A DNA stretch of 64,000 bases from Diphasiastrum complanatum. Its lineage: Eukaryota > Streptophyta > Lycopodiopsida > Lycopodiales > Lycopodiaceae. Location of the stretch: the NCBI GenBank assembly GCA_029204225.1, contig CM055099.1, positions 67,233,852-67,297,851 of the forward strand. Reading direction: 5' to 3'. Each line of letters begins with the position of its first letter. The stretch's first letter is position 1. Position numbers and translations under genes: made by a program. Shown piece by piece: positions 25,029 to 39,100 of the stretch. The notes beneath the pieces are model-generated. The model did not search any database, was not told where the DNA came from, and saw only the letters and a list, made by a program, of their open reading frames with translations.

Positions 25029-28000
25029 AGTGTGTGTGTGTGTGTGTGTGTGTTTGTGTGAAAAAGAGGGAGTGTTTGTGTGTGTGTGATGTGTGTGTGA
25101 AAGAGAGGGAGTGTGTGTGTGTGTGTGAACTTTCAACTTTGAGTGTGGTGGTGTGTTTGTGTGTTTGTGTGTGTGGTGGTGTGTTAAACTGTGCTTGTGT
25201 TTGTGTGTTTGTGTGTGTGCACTGTGTGGTGTGTGTGTGTGAGTCTTGAGACTGTCGTGACATGTGTGTGTGTGTGTGTGAGATTGAGAGAGAGAGAGAG
25301 AGTCTAGAGAGAGAGAGGATAGGGATAGATTGAGGTTAGAACTTAGAGCATAGGTTTACCGTTTTGAAATTAGAATTTAGGATTAGTTTTTAATTTGAAT
25401 CTGAATTTAATACAGTTATTGTTTTGTTGACACTAGATAGCTATTAGCAATGCCCAGACAGCGGGATCCCTTATGGGATCACGTCACCCTTAATTCAGGT
25501 TATGGCACATCAGGCATGAAGAAGTGGACTTGCAAGTATTGCGGGAACACTTACGAAGGTGGCCCCGTTCGAATCAGGGCGCATCTTTTACGTCTTCGAG
25601 GATATGAGATCGCCATTTGCACTCAGGCCCCAGAGTCACTGAGGATTGCCGAGATCAGGGACGACTCTCCTGCTACTACTTCAGGCACAGGTGATTCTTG
25701 AATCTTGTTTGAAAATTGCAATTTTGTTTTAGCTTCAAGTTTCAGTGCTCATAGAATTTGAATTTTGCTATATAGTATAGCCTGCTTGTTGCCTATAGGC
25801 TATGACCAATTACAAATCTTATTTCATGATTTTCATCCTAGGTTTGCCTATATGCTCGTTGTTTTGGAGCGGCTCATAAAAGTGCATGGAAGCTTGAGGA
25901 TGACACTGGTTTCACCCCATTGGGCAGAGTGGGGCCGATCACGAGAGGCCAAGGCCAGGAGATTTGAGGCGATCGTGATGGGGACTTCATTTTGGGATGA
26001 TGCACGCTCCATTGTCATATCCATGCAGCCTATCTATAGTGTGCTTCGCCTTACTGATAGAGAGGGTTCCCCCTTAGGCCTTCTTTATGAGTTTATGGAT
26101 AAGCTGGGAGAGCAGCTTCAGAGTTGCACCACCATGGCTCCTGATAGGTATATTACTAGAGTCTAGTAACTACGTTAAAAGTTTCAAAGTTGATTCTTAA
26201 ATCTTCAATGTTCATTGACATTCATGATTAGAATTTAGTTAAAACTTAATAGTTCTTGAATCTTGAGACTTGAATGCTCAAGCCTCAAACTTCACTCCTG
26301 AGTCCTGATTGTTTGCAGGCTGGAAGAAGTAAGGGGCCTATTTCTAGGCAGATGGCAGTGGTTCCATCAACCTCTGCATGCCGTGGCTTTCTTGCTTCAT
26401 CCACTATGGAGGACGGAGGATCAATTCCATGATCGAGAGCTCAGGCAAGGATGGCATTCCTACGTCTCCTCTATCTATCCCGATCCCAGGGATCAGGATG
26501 CACTCATGGATGACTTGAATTTATTCAGGTATGTACTATGTAATTAGTAAATTGTAATATGTATTCAGGACCCAGGTATGTAATATGTATTCATCTATGT
26601 AGACAGTAGTATGTATATGTAATATGTATGAACTTTGAAGTCTAAGGCTTAAGCTAGCTGCTAGTTAAAACTTAATAGTAGTAACTTGTAAGCATTTAGT
26701 ATTTACTAATATATTTTGAAATTTGAATGGTGATGAATGTTGAATGTTCAGGACCGAGCGCCTCGATTTCGGTCGTGCAGCTATGCTGAGGGAAGGGCAA
26801 TTGCGCCCTGTTTCATGGTGGATGAAGTATGGGAATGATGTTCCCAAGTTGCAGAAACTTGCCATCCACGTCCTCTCACAAGATTGCGCAGCAGTTGCAT
26901 GTGAGACAAATTGGAGTGTTTTCTCTCTGATTCATACGAAGAGGAGGAACAGACTTTCTACTGCGCAGCTGGAGAGGTTGGTGTATGTGCATGCCAACCT
27001 ACGGCTTGTGAAGAAGCTGAGAGAGACTTGGGAGCCCATACAGGTAATGAATCATGATTCATGATTAAATCATTAATCTGAATTCTATAGAGTCTAGTAT
27101 GTACCATGAATCATGATTTGTCTAGATAGTAAAGTCTAGACTCTACACTAAGAAGTTAGAACCTTCAGGCTTCAAGTTTCAAGTTTCAACATTTACATTT
27201 CAAACTTGCTATTTTTTTTTAATCATTTACTAGTACTTACTATTGAGAATCGAAATCTTGGTTTAATTTCAATTTTCATAGGTTAATCCCGATGAGATCG
27301 ATGTGGCAAAGGTTCCGGACTTGCCACCAAGATCACAAGAGGAGGAGGATGTCTATGCTCTACTCCATGGGGAGGCCTTAGCAGTTGCAGGTTGATTTCG
27401 ATGCCCAATTCCCCGATTCACTGCGTTACATTAGTAGGCTTTTAGTACTTTGAAATTTTGTAGAAATACTAGATAGTAGATTACTAGATTGTAAATTGTA
27501 ATTACTAATTTGTAATTTGTAAATTGTAAGTTAAAACTTAAAAGTAATATGACATGTTGAGACTTGAGAGTCGAGCCTAAGTCCTGATTCCAATTTCCTT
27601 GTGTGCATTGCGCAGGGCCTACCACTCGAGCTGCAGCACGCAGGACCAGGAGCGCAGGAGAGGGCCCGAGCCATGCAGCAGTCTCAGACACCTCTGAGAG
27701 TCCCTCTAGCTCTGACTCAGATGAGGAATCCGCCACTGAGGGTGAGGGATCGGATGAGGAGGATGAGGGTGACTCTGATGATGGGGAGGATGACATTGAG
27801 CCTGAGGACATGCCAGTGCCTCCACGACGACAGCGTCCGAGGCGGGCAGCTAGAGGCTAGAGCCTGGATGGGCATTGGGGGGGGGCACTCACTGCTCAGT
27901 ATTCACTGCTCAGCATAGATCATAGATGATAGTTATTAGTGGCATACTCTAGGCTGAGGGCTCTAGCATAGTAGTTATACATATTACTGTTTACATATGA

Positions 28001-30087
28001 CAGTTGACTTTAGACTCATGGGGCCTCAGGCTTGAGCCTTGAGGGCCGAGGCCACGCTTGACACTCTTGTCATTTATGCAGCATGATAGCATCATTGCTT
28101 TTACAGTTTACTTTAAACTTTAAAGTTTAAACTTTTGACTCTTGAATTGTAATTTTGATTCACTGAAGTCTGATTTGTAAATTCAAAATTGTTAGTAGTT
28201 ACTTAATACTAGTTAGAACTTACTACTTACTACTTAGAAGTTAGAACTTAGTGCCCACTGCCAACTTGAAGTTACTTCCAAGTTAGTGGTCAGTCCATTG
28301 TAATTTGTAATTTGTAAGTTGTAACTTGTAACTTCAAACTTGTAAGTACTAACTAGTAACATCTAAGTACTAAGTAGTAAGTAGTAAGTTGAAAGTTGAA
28401 AGTTCTAACTTCTATAGATAATAGTTATTAGTTTGTAACTTTACTGTTTAAACTTTACAATTTTTGGAAGTTCCTGGATGTTTGAAAATTGAGACTATAA
28501 TATGTATGATGAATGGTGACAATATCAATAATTGACTGAGGAAAGTGTCAAGTGAGCACTGAGTCATGACTAGTTGGCAGTGACCACATATTGAATTTTG
28601 ATACTACAGCTTCTCCTCTTGAATTGCATTCTCTAGAGCATTCTCATGAAATTGGATATATCTACTTGTTACCGGACTGTCTATGACATGTGTAAACCCT
28701 CAAAAACACATTCAAAAAAAAAAAAACCCTAAAAAAAAATCTCGTTTCGAACCAGAACCAGTGGTTTCAAATGCGTTTCGAACGCGTTTCGAAACGACGT
28801 ATGAAACGAGCCCTCGAAACATTGCCCCTGCTGTAGAAAATGAGTGTATACTAGCACAATTCCACACTCCAATCCGAAGATGGTGTGGATGGGGCCCCGG
28901 GGTGCTCCCAACCCCGGGCACCCCAAATCCCTAGCACTGGGAGTTGCTAGGGGCGCCATCAAGAAAGCGCACCCGTCCATCTCGATAAATGACTCATAGC
29001 TCACGGGTTGCCTGAAAGGCCTTACGCCTCTCCTCTACCTGCATATATGTGAGGTCGTCATCCATATAGATAGTGGTACCGCGTAGCTTAGCCCTGCACC
29101 GCAAAGCATCTCGGCGACTCTCTAGGGAAGTGAAACGGATAATGAGTGTGGCTGCATCTCTAGTGGTCCTCCATGCGGTATCTAACCCATCTGTCCTGTG
29201 CCCGAGAGTGGTGTCGAGAAAGCGTCTGGCTTCAGCCAAGGCATCCTATGTATCCGGGATCCCGCGAACTCTAATGTTGTGGGATTTTTGGTCTCGAGAT
29301 TTCTATTCCGAGATGGTGGCTGAGATAACCGAGGAGATGGGAGTGCTTGGTTTGGTGCCTTTTTTCAGAACTGATGCCCAAGAACGGGCCTCTTTTTGCT
29401 GCTTCTTAATCCTGGTTTCTAACTCCCGTATTATATTGGTGGTGGATTCCGAAGTTGCAGCCTGCTTGATCCCGATGGATTGTTCGAGTTATGCGACCTT
29501 GGACTGCAACACGTTCTTCTCATTGATCAAGGAGGTAACCGTTCCTTTCAGCTGTGAGATTTCTTGTCACAGGATCTTGAAACCGGCCTTGATTTGATCG
29601 ATCTGCCAAGAGGAAAAAAGGGTGGGGAGGATGGGAATAGAGCTGGGAATAGGGTGAGCAGAAAACGGTCGGATCGGCGGGCACGAGCGGGCAGGATCTG
29701 TTGCTACGCAGGCAGACTGCTCTGCCTGCGTGGCAGGAGGAGGTGCCACCTCAGCAGGCAGCGCTGCCTGCGTGGCAGGCAGTGCTGCCACCTCAGCAAC
29801 GTGGGTAGGCAAAGGCAGATCAGCGAGGGGGGGCGGTAGACAGATCAGCTGGGGGGGGGGGTAGCAGCGTGGGTAGGTAGATCAGTGAGGGGGTATCGTG
29901 GGTAGCAGGGTGGGTAGGCAGCATCGTGGCAGGCAGATCAGGGGTAGGCAGCAACTTAGCGATAGGCAGATCCGCGAGGGGGGGGGAGTAGGCAGCATGA
30001 GGGTAGGGGGGAGCGCGATGGCCAGCGGGCAGCATTGGAGCGAGGAGGGGCCATAGTGAGGGAGAGGGGAGCGCCCTACACCACCAT

Positions 30088-30168
<81 letters not shown>

Positions 30169-33100
30169 TTGATTTTTAAGCCTAGTGTTTGTGGCCTGAT
30201 CCCTTCAAGTGCTTCATAATCAACACATTCTTGATTTTCAGGGGATATTTCTACAATCTAATTTAGGCTAAAGCTTCTAACATACTAGTTTCTTATCTTA
30301 CGTAGCCACTGCTTCAGTCTTTGATATTGTCAATATGTAGATTCTGTAGCCTTCATTGTACTCTGCCTCCTTAAAAAGACTCTGTGCTCAATGCTAGTTT
30401 AACGGAAATGCTGAAAAGAATACCACAATGTGCATATATTGAAGGAGCTACTAGAATGTGTATGCCAAAGTAATATGCGAAGATCTCAAAATCAATTGAT
30501 TACATATGGCATGCGAATCACTCCATATGTATGGCCTAGTAATGCCTATAGTATGAACCAAATGACTTGTAATATATATAGAGAGAGAAGCTAGTAGATC
30601 TTGGAAGTCCACCACAGAGGTTGAGGGTAGTTCACTTTTGTTTCAAGGTGTGACATAAATATGATAGTTCTCAATTGAAGATAAATGCCCTTTATACATA
30701 TTGATCTAAGCACGACATTTGTTTGTTGACTAGTATGTGCTATGAAGTGATGTTGGTTTTCAATTTTCTTTGTGTTTTATAGCACATGTGTATGGTGTTG
30801 ATGTATTTCACTTGCGCAGTAAATGTAAAGAGGGATACGATAAGTTATCCCAGAAATCTTTGGAGGCCGAGAAGGAGGTAGCAAGGGTATCATCCATGTT
30901 GGAGGAAGCAAGGAGCAGCATCTCTAAGCATCAACGAGATAAAGATGGTTTGTGATTGTTTATGACATGTTCTTCATAGTATTCTTCTACCTAACACTCT
31001 TGTAAATCAATGCTAGGATGGCTTACCTGGGATTGGAATTCTGTGGAATTGACATGGATGGTTTATTAGTGTAGCTATGAAATTTGTTGCATAGAAACTT
31101 TCATGTTATCTAGTGTATTTGTATTGCATTTTTCTTCTGAATCAAGAAAGTAATTTTTGATGCAGTATCAACTTTATGACATAGACTCCATGATTTGGTA
31201 TGATATACAAGTAGTCTTCGATTTTTCTTTGGAGAGGGTATTTTAGGTCAAAGGGTTTGCGAGACATTTTTATAAATATCTGATGCTTACCTACTATGGA
31301 CCTAATAGTACTAAAAGCTAGTTCCTCCCACTATTTCGATAGTCGGGAAGATGGCCCCTCTTGTCAAAAAGTCTTTTAAGTGTGATATGCAAGTAGTCTT
31401 CGATTGTTCTTTGAAGAGAGTATGTTTAGGTCAAAGGTTTTGCAAGGTATTTTTATAAATATGTGATGCTTGCCTGCTATGGACCTAATAGTAATGAAAG
31501 CTAGTTCCTCCCATTATTTTGATAGTTGGGAAGATGGCCCAGCCCCTCTTTCAAATAGAGCTTGGTTTGATGTGTTCATCTTTAGCTTTAGCAAATGCAT
31601 GTGCCTGCCACCCTTTGACCTTGTTTGTTCTGGTGCAAGACTACTACCTATACGAGTTGGTGGGTGCTGGCACAACCCAACTAAAAGATTTTCCACAAAT
31701 AAATGAAAAGAGCCTGGATGAAAATAACTCTTTACTCATCCAATCATCTGTGGAGCATCATCACGTGAACAGGCTCAGAGGAGGCTCCCATCTTTGATTC
31801 TTATGCAGACCCGAATCACCTACCCAATGTGGTTACGCTGTGACGCCAGTAGGCAAAACTTAACGGTTGTTGGGTCTGTGGGCAACATGGCCATAGATTT
31901 TTTCATTTGTGAATCAAAGAAAAGCTTATCAGGCGTGCTTCCAAACCCTAAGTTCTAGAACCTTCCAAGACACCCACTACTAATTATAGGACACCCCCAA
32001 AAGTCAAGATAGGGTCCCTTAACATAATTAGACTTTACTTGGACCCACGAATTATTATTGGACCAAAATTGGGTCCAACTCAACTAAAACTGACTTAACA
32101 TGGTCTAAAATTTCAAGGGCCTAGACTCTTCCAAACCCTAAGTTCTAGAACCTTCCAAGACCCACTACTAATTATAGGACACCCCCAAAAGTCAAGATAG
32201 GGTCCCTTAACATAATTAGACTTTACTTGGACCCACGAATTATTATTGGACCAAAATTGGGTCCAACTCAACTAAAACTGACTTAACATGGTCTAAATAA
32301 TAAACCTAACCCATGGTTAAGTCTCGACCTTTTGGGTCAAAGTAACCTATGGGAAACTAACATTATCATTTATTACTTCTAATAGGTACATGATTAGCAG
32401 GTACCCATTCGTTTACAATTGGATGTGTTGAATTGGTGAAATTGAATTACATTCTTACATTCGTACATGATTAGCAGGTACCCAGTCGTTTCGTAACAAT
32501 TGCCTTCAGGTATTGCTATTAGCAGGTACACAATAGAAGGTACCCAATCATTTCGAACGGGACGTTTCGAACACGTTTCTTTGTTTGAAACGCGTTTCGA
32601 TGAATCATTGATATTAACATGTTTCAACTAAGAATACTTAAAAGAACATAAAATATAGTCAATATTCGCTCATCTACAAGGAAGAGCACCGAGTCTCCTT
32701 CAAAGAGCTCATAAAGAAACCAAGTCATAAGCTATCACACGAATGTTTGTAGTCCTTTGGACTTTGTATTTGCGATTCAATGAAATTGGGGCCAAATGAT
32801 TAAGCCAAAAAATGGGACCCCAATGTGTTTCCCAAAGGTAATTATTGTGTGATTGCAATAATGGTTGGTTTCAAAGGTAATCACAGCCTGGGAATAAGAC
32901 AACCATTTGTCCTACAACCCTAAACGTACCGTATGTCCATAAAACCTTCAGAATGCATTCACATTTTAGTCAAATCCTGTCTATGTTTGTTCAACATTTG
33001 ATTGTGGATTTAGTCAATGGTTGATGTTGCCACCTCCTTTCTCTTATGATTTGTGTACTCAAATGACTCTTTGTTTTTTCATTGCATTTTGCAAGTTCCA

Positions 33101-36100
33101 TGGATGGTGCCCTATCAAGTCTCTTAAGGCATGGCCATTGTCATTCTACTTGAAAAATGCACGTGACACATTTTCTTATAGAGTTCATTCTTCTACAACA
33201 AAACTGTAGCTCTCTTGCTTGTGAAATGCATTTATCATTAGAAAGTGTTTTTTTTTCAAAAATTTCAACATGATAGCTCGTAGGAAATATATCAAGCATG
33301 AAGACCACAAATACTGTTTAAAATACCATAGTAAATGATTTGTACAAAAGAATGTAATTCTTTTATCAAATAAATGATCATGTTTTGATGGATGAATCAT
33401 TTCAATATGATGTCTTATTCCATGTGGGGTACTTTAACTCTGTCTGATAACATTAATGTGGGAGTTACATTTCTCTGTGTGATCATGGAGCTTCTACTCT
33501 ACCACAAAGATAGGGTATACAACCTTATTTAGACTTGAGCATTACTTAGATTAGATGGAACTTGAGCTTGTCATGACATTCTGTTGAAATTTTGTCTGTG
33601 TTTTCTTGCAGCAAAAAAGAGACTCCTTCTCAGTAGACTAAGCAATATACTTCAGTTAGATGTGGACATTGAGGCATATCCAACACAGTTCCAAGAAGCT
33701 ATTGAAAAAAAGGAAGTTAAAAAAAGGTATACCGTATGACATTACAGTCCTTAGGATAATTGTCATGTCCTCGAGATGTGTGCTATCATGAAATTGCAAG
33801 GACCTGAAGGTAGGACCTTTTCTCAATTTCATTAAAAGCTCTACAAGATTTTTTGAATGGACCTTTGCTCAAAAAGCAAGTTGTTTTTCTTTACATGTAA
33901 ATTTGGTGCTACTTAAAAGAGGCATATAATAGATTAGACTTAGTGTTTCTTTCAAGGTACTTAATAATTGCTTTCGTTTAGCTCTGGTTTTGATTGGTGC
34001 TTATCAGCCTGATGGATGAGCATGCCATTTATCTATGCCTATTATTAAGTGTGTTTGATTAGCTATCAATCTTGATACTGTGTAGCTATTGAGAAAGGCA
34101 GCCTTGGTAATTGCTTGTTATGCGAGGTTTTCCAAGGTAATGAAAGATCTTTAGAAATAGAGCACTCTGCCACGTAGTTTCTTAAGTCTAAAGCCATGCA
34201 ATGACATTGAAAGAAAGAGGGGTAGAAAAGCCATTGACAAGGATTTGATTAGTCTAGTTAAGAGACTATATGCAATGTGCAGTTATTAGAGGTATTCATA
34301 AAATTTTGTTCATGAGCTACTTTTAAGATTTATCGAATTCAATGGTTTAATTACCAGGAAACTTTCAAAAGAATTCTTATAATGAATAAAGTTATGTTAT
34401 TTTATCAAGCTATACATAGTCTTGTATGATTAGTGTCAGTGAGTCACATTTTTAGAACAATGCATTGCCCTAATCTAGAATGTGTTTCGAGAGTCTTTGA
34501 GATACTTATTATATGATAGGGGGAAGCCATGGAAGAAGCAATCTAGCATCAACAAGTCACAAGATGCATTGCCTTAACTAGCTTCAATAGTGCTTCCTTC
34601 AAGCCTACTTGCTCGTGGAAAGCGTGTGCCCCCTTGCATGCTTTCTCAGTTATGAAGGAGAGTGGGAGAAGTTGTTGATGGGAGCCATTATGGGATTCAG
34701 TAGGCCTATCCTTCCCGAGGAGGTGCGCCCTACTTAAATGACTATTGCATAGTTATTTGTTGGAAATCGGGCTTGTACCAAAAAAGTTATGCATGTGTCC
34801 CTTGGCCTAGAAAAGCTGGACTTTTCTGCCTTATAATTTGAAAGATTGACATTGCATGGCCATGCTTTTTGACATGCCTATTATCCATTACAGCATATCT
34901 CTGCCCTTGATCCAGGTTTTAATTAGACTATATAACCTACTCAAGGTTGTTAAGAGATCAAAGAAAGTATCAATCTATAATTGGGGCACTACTCTTATAT
35001 GCTGCTAAGATTTTATTATATGCTATTCCTTGGCATGTGTAAGCTTGTAAAATTGCAAATATCATTTTTAGAATTGGCTTGATCACGGCTCTGTCTGTAG
35101 TGACAAACTGTAGTTTGATAATACAAGGTGACTAGTTTGAAGGTGATGTCCTTGTCATTAGTCAGTGGGCATCAGGTCTCAAATGGAGTCTGTTGACCAG
35201 CCTCCTAGAAATTCAGGGTTGATTGGTGAAATGGACACACGTCCTGTGCTTTATGGGTCAATCTGTCCAGTACATGAGGGACATGTTGTTTGACAGTTTC
35301 GACAACTGTTGTCTTTTATGCCTATGTGTTAGGGTACTGACAAGTGGCATTGCTTGTGGCTAAATTGGATGTGCTCCACTTGTTGTCTTAGGATGTGCCA
35401 TGGTTTACATGTACTCGTGGATCTGGATATGTGATCCTATTCCAATTTAGTTCCCATGCAGCAAATAGTTGGTTGAAGACTAGCATCAAACTTTCCTCTA
35501 TGTTGCTGTGATGTACTTCGCAACAGATTACTAGAGTAAAAGCTTTTTTTCTTGTTCTGGTCTATTCTAGTTTTGTGAGTGATATTTGGTATCAAAACAG
35601 TCGATTTCTAGGCCAAGTGTAGATTTCAGTGCAAGCAGTATTTTTTTTGGGTCAAGAAGAGCCAGCAGAGTTGGAGTTAGATTTGGAGTTAGACTTAGCA
35701 TTTGGGATGTAGGGTAGAGTTAGAGTTAGATTTGGAGAGAAAAATTTGTCAAATTTTGTACACAAAGAAGGTTGTGTAGAAGGAGGTTCCTGGATATAGT
35801 TATGAAAGGCCATAATGGAAGGCCATTGAGCGTCACTTGGTTGAGGATTACGTTCACCAATTCGAGGTTTTGGGGTGTAGTGGAAGCGGTGAAAATGTTA
35901 GTCAAGTTGTCATAGATGACGTGGAAGACATAATGCAAGCTGTGCGATGGTACCAGCTGTGTCCAGTTTCACACCTACAGGAGGACTTGTGCTTGTCGCA
36001 AATCGATGAAGAGTCAATGATTTGGAAAAGGAGGGCTAGCACCCAGTTTCAGGCTTACTTAGGAGGTTCTGTGCCATTGTATGAGCTAACTGTAGACAGT

Positions 36101-39100
36101 TTGTTGGCAGATTATGGCCTTAGAGTCTTGCATTCTGAAATATATGATTTGACAAGGGGAGAATGGGCGGAAGCAAAATCATGGATACAAAAGAGCCTAG
36201 GTCTTTAGTATGTGCCCAGATAGACTTGACTCCAAATCCAAGGTAGAATTCAAGTTCAATTTTCAATTGAAAGTTTTTTGTAGTTGCTTTGGGTTTTCTA
36301 TTTCGTGTATTCACTGAAGTTCTGCTTAAATTGTTAGCGTAGACCATTATACCTTAAATTTTGTCAATTATGGATTCCACTTATGATTTTCAAAGGATAG
36401 ATTAGTTTCAGCCAAGCTTGATGTTATGACGGTTATGTTGAAGTAGAATCCTAGCAGATGCGGCTATGCATTTTAGGGAGTTAGTGGTACTGTTGTAGTT
36501 GTTGTAGAGCCTATTTATAGTGAGTGGTAGGTAAAATGAATGGACAAGAGGCAAAAGCTACCTTCTGAAGTCGCTAGAGTTCATTGGTGTAGTTGCAGTT
36601 ACAACTGTAGATGTTGTGGAGAATTGGCAAGATGAACGAGAAAAAACATTTTAGATGTATGGCATCATTGACGATTATGAGAAGATTGCTGATGGCACTT
36701 ATTAGTTACAAGAATCAACCTAGAGGTGGTGGGAGGACAGTACAGGGAAATCACTTGGTTCTACACACTTGAGGAGATTGCAGAGTTTCTAAAAGTGTTT
36801 CATTTGCAAGATCTTAGAAGTTGAAGTTAGAGTCAGGTTAGGACTTAAAACTTGGAAGTTAGAACCTAGAAGAGGCATATTTTGAGGTGAAGTGACGAGG
36901 AGGGAAAGTGTGAAAGAGAACTCATGAGATATAAGAAGACGACCAAGGTGAGAGCTAGGGATATCATATGGGATCATGTGATAGTTGTTTCGGCATACGT
37001 AGCTCAGGCACAAAACAACGGACATGCAATTACTCTCACATGAGCTACACAGACGGCCCAATGTATATTTAAGCACATCTGTTGAGTTTGCATGGCTTCA
37101 AGATTGGACTATGCCCATGGCACCACCAAGGCTCTTGAACATGATTGCGAGACCAGGAGCTATTCTGAGAGAGGAATGATAGCTGCGGGTGAACATCATA
37201 CAAGTAGTACTTGTGATCTTACTCTTTTGTTTTCAAAATTTGAATGTTGAATTTGCATGTTCACTTGTGCACATTGCAACGTCATTAGTTGAATTTGGCT
37301 TGTGATTTATTTTGCACAATGCAAAGATTAAATGTTTTTCCGATTTGTATGTTACAATAGGATCATCTGCTTTGGCTAGACATGCATCCACCTCAATTCT
37401 CACGAGTGGTGAGGGTCAGACAGAGACAAAGGCTAGCACATATTTAGCACGTGCAAGTGTAGCTGGTCCCTCTGCTTTTGGAGGTGATAGGGCTGATGGT
37501 AGGGGTAGAGATTATTGTGTGAATTCATTTGGGAACAAATCAGATAAAGTTGATGTGGCTATTAGGAGATTGTTCTACCTTTGTGACCTCCCCTTCATCT
37601 AGCAAAAAGTCTTGCTTGGAGGGATATGGTAGAGAATGTTGCTTTTATACGGGGCATCTCTTAAAATCTTTTGGACTCCATGTGCTACACATATTGTTAG
37701 AGCCTTTACTCCCTGTCCCGATTATTTACAGTTTTCAGGGACACATGTACGTTTTGTAATTATTGTAATTACTAAAATGGCTAAGTCACCGGCCTGTGGT
37801 GACTTTTGTAAGTAAATTGTAATTAAACTATAATTAGTTGGCATTGGACCTCAAAGAGTCATGCTTAGCTTTGGCATGGGGTACTGGGTCATTTATTAGG
37901 AGTGGTTGGAATGACCTCCTAAAAAGTAGTTGACTAGTCAACAGGACATGTGTCATATGCTCACTAGGACACTTGGTCCAGTGAATGAGTGACACATGTC
38001 AAGTAGACCGGTCAAACATGACACGTGTCACATGCTCATTGGGACACTTGGTCCAGTGTATGAGTGACACATTTCATCCTACTCACTTGCCTATGTGTCA
38101 GCACTGTCAGGGTACTCCCAAGTGGCAAGTGTTAGGGTACTGTCAGGGTACTCCCAAGTGGCAAGTGTCGACTGTGCATGGAATTGGCCATGTGTTGACG
38201 TTAGGAAAGGTCAGGGTTAAGGGGTGCTTGAGGATTGTGCACAAGTGAGCCTAGAGAGAGGCATTTCTCATAATCTATGCAACAAAGGTTGGGAGGAGAC
38301 AAGGTAGCCAGCTCCACCATGTTTTGTGATGTTTGTACATGCAGGGAAATCGACAGGGATCAACATTGCTGAGCTAGGTTTTAAGTGAAGTTTCAGATTT
38401 GGAGTCTGACATTTGGTATCAGAGTAGAGGTTGCTGAGAAGAGGGCTGCCAAAGAATTTGAGGATTGAAGCCCACAGGACTAGCGCTGATTGAAGGACAC
38501 ATAGGACTTGAAATTTATCACAAATTGGAGCCAGAACTAGGCTGTAGGCCAGCGCTGCACTATAAAAAAAAGGATTTGGGCATTAATCAAGTTGGAAAAT
38601 ATGATGATTTGAGCCCCAAAAATCTGGTTTGAAGGCTGCTGGACCACTGCTGACAACTGGGAGCAAAGGGGCTTCGATCTTGACCTTAGCTTCTTGTGGA
38701 AATCACCCTATTAACCTGTGATTGGTTGTGTACTGCTGTGGCATGGTGTAAGGATACTTGATTTCTGTGAATTTGAAATACATGTATCAATTTCCAGGTA
38801 CTTCTTGATTGTTATGATTGGACAATTGTGTGGTATGAATGTGTGTTCTGCTTGACACTATGTCCTCTCATAACGTACTTGACTTTGATTGAAAGGTTGA
38901 CTGCGAGCATGCGACCATCCCTGTACTAGTACACAGTCGTGAGGGCTGATGGAAAGGGTACAATTGGGGAAGGTTTCAAGGTTGTGGATATGCCATTAAC
39001 CATTCAAAGTTAGGTTAAGAAGTTGGATATAAAGATAATGTGTTTGGCATGTTTTGATGTGGTACTTGGGATATGTTGGCACATAGTACGGAAACTCTAC

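Noticed and set aside
24908-25263. Long open frames through the GA/GT tract on both strands
   Set aside because: Simple-sequence artefacts (repeated Glu-Arg, Val-Cys, His-Thr).
27431-27811. Minus-strand Ser-rich frame of 126 codons
   Set aside because: Shadow of the acidic tail exon of the hAT-derived gene on the plus strand.
28816-28830. hAT terminal inverted repeat CAGGGGCAATG beside the LINE copy
   Set aside because: The CAGGGG part aligns with the LINE itself (GACAGGGGATTTGG in the other copy), and no matching left end or 8-bp duplication was found.
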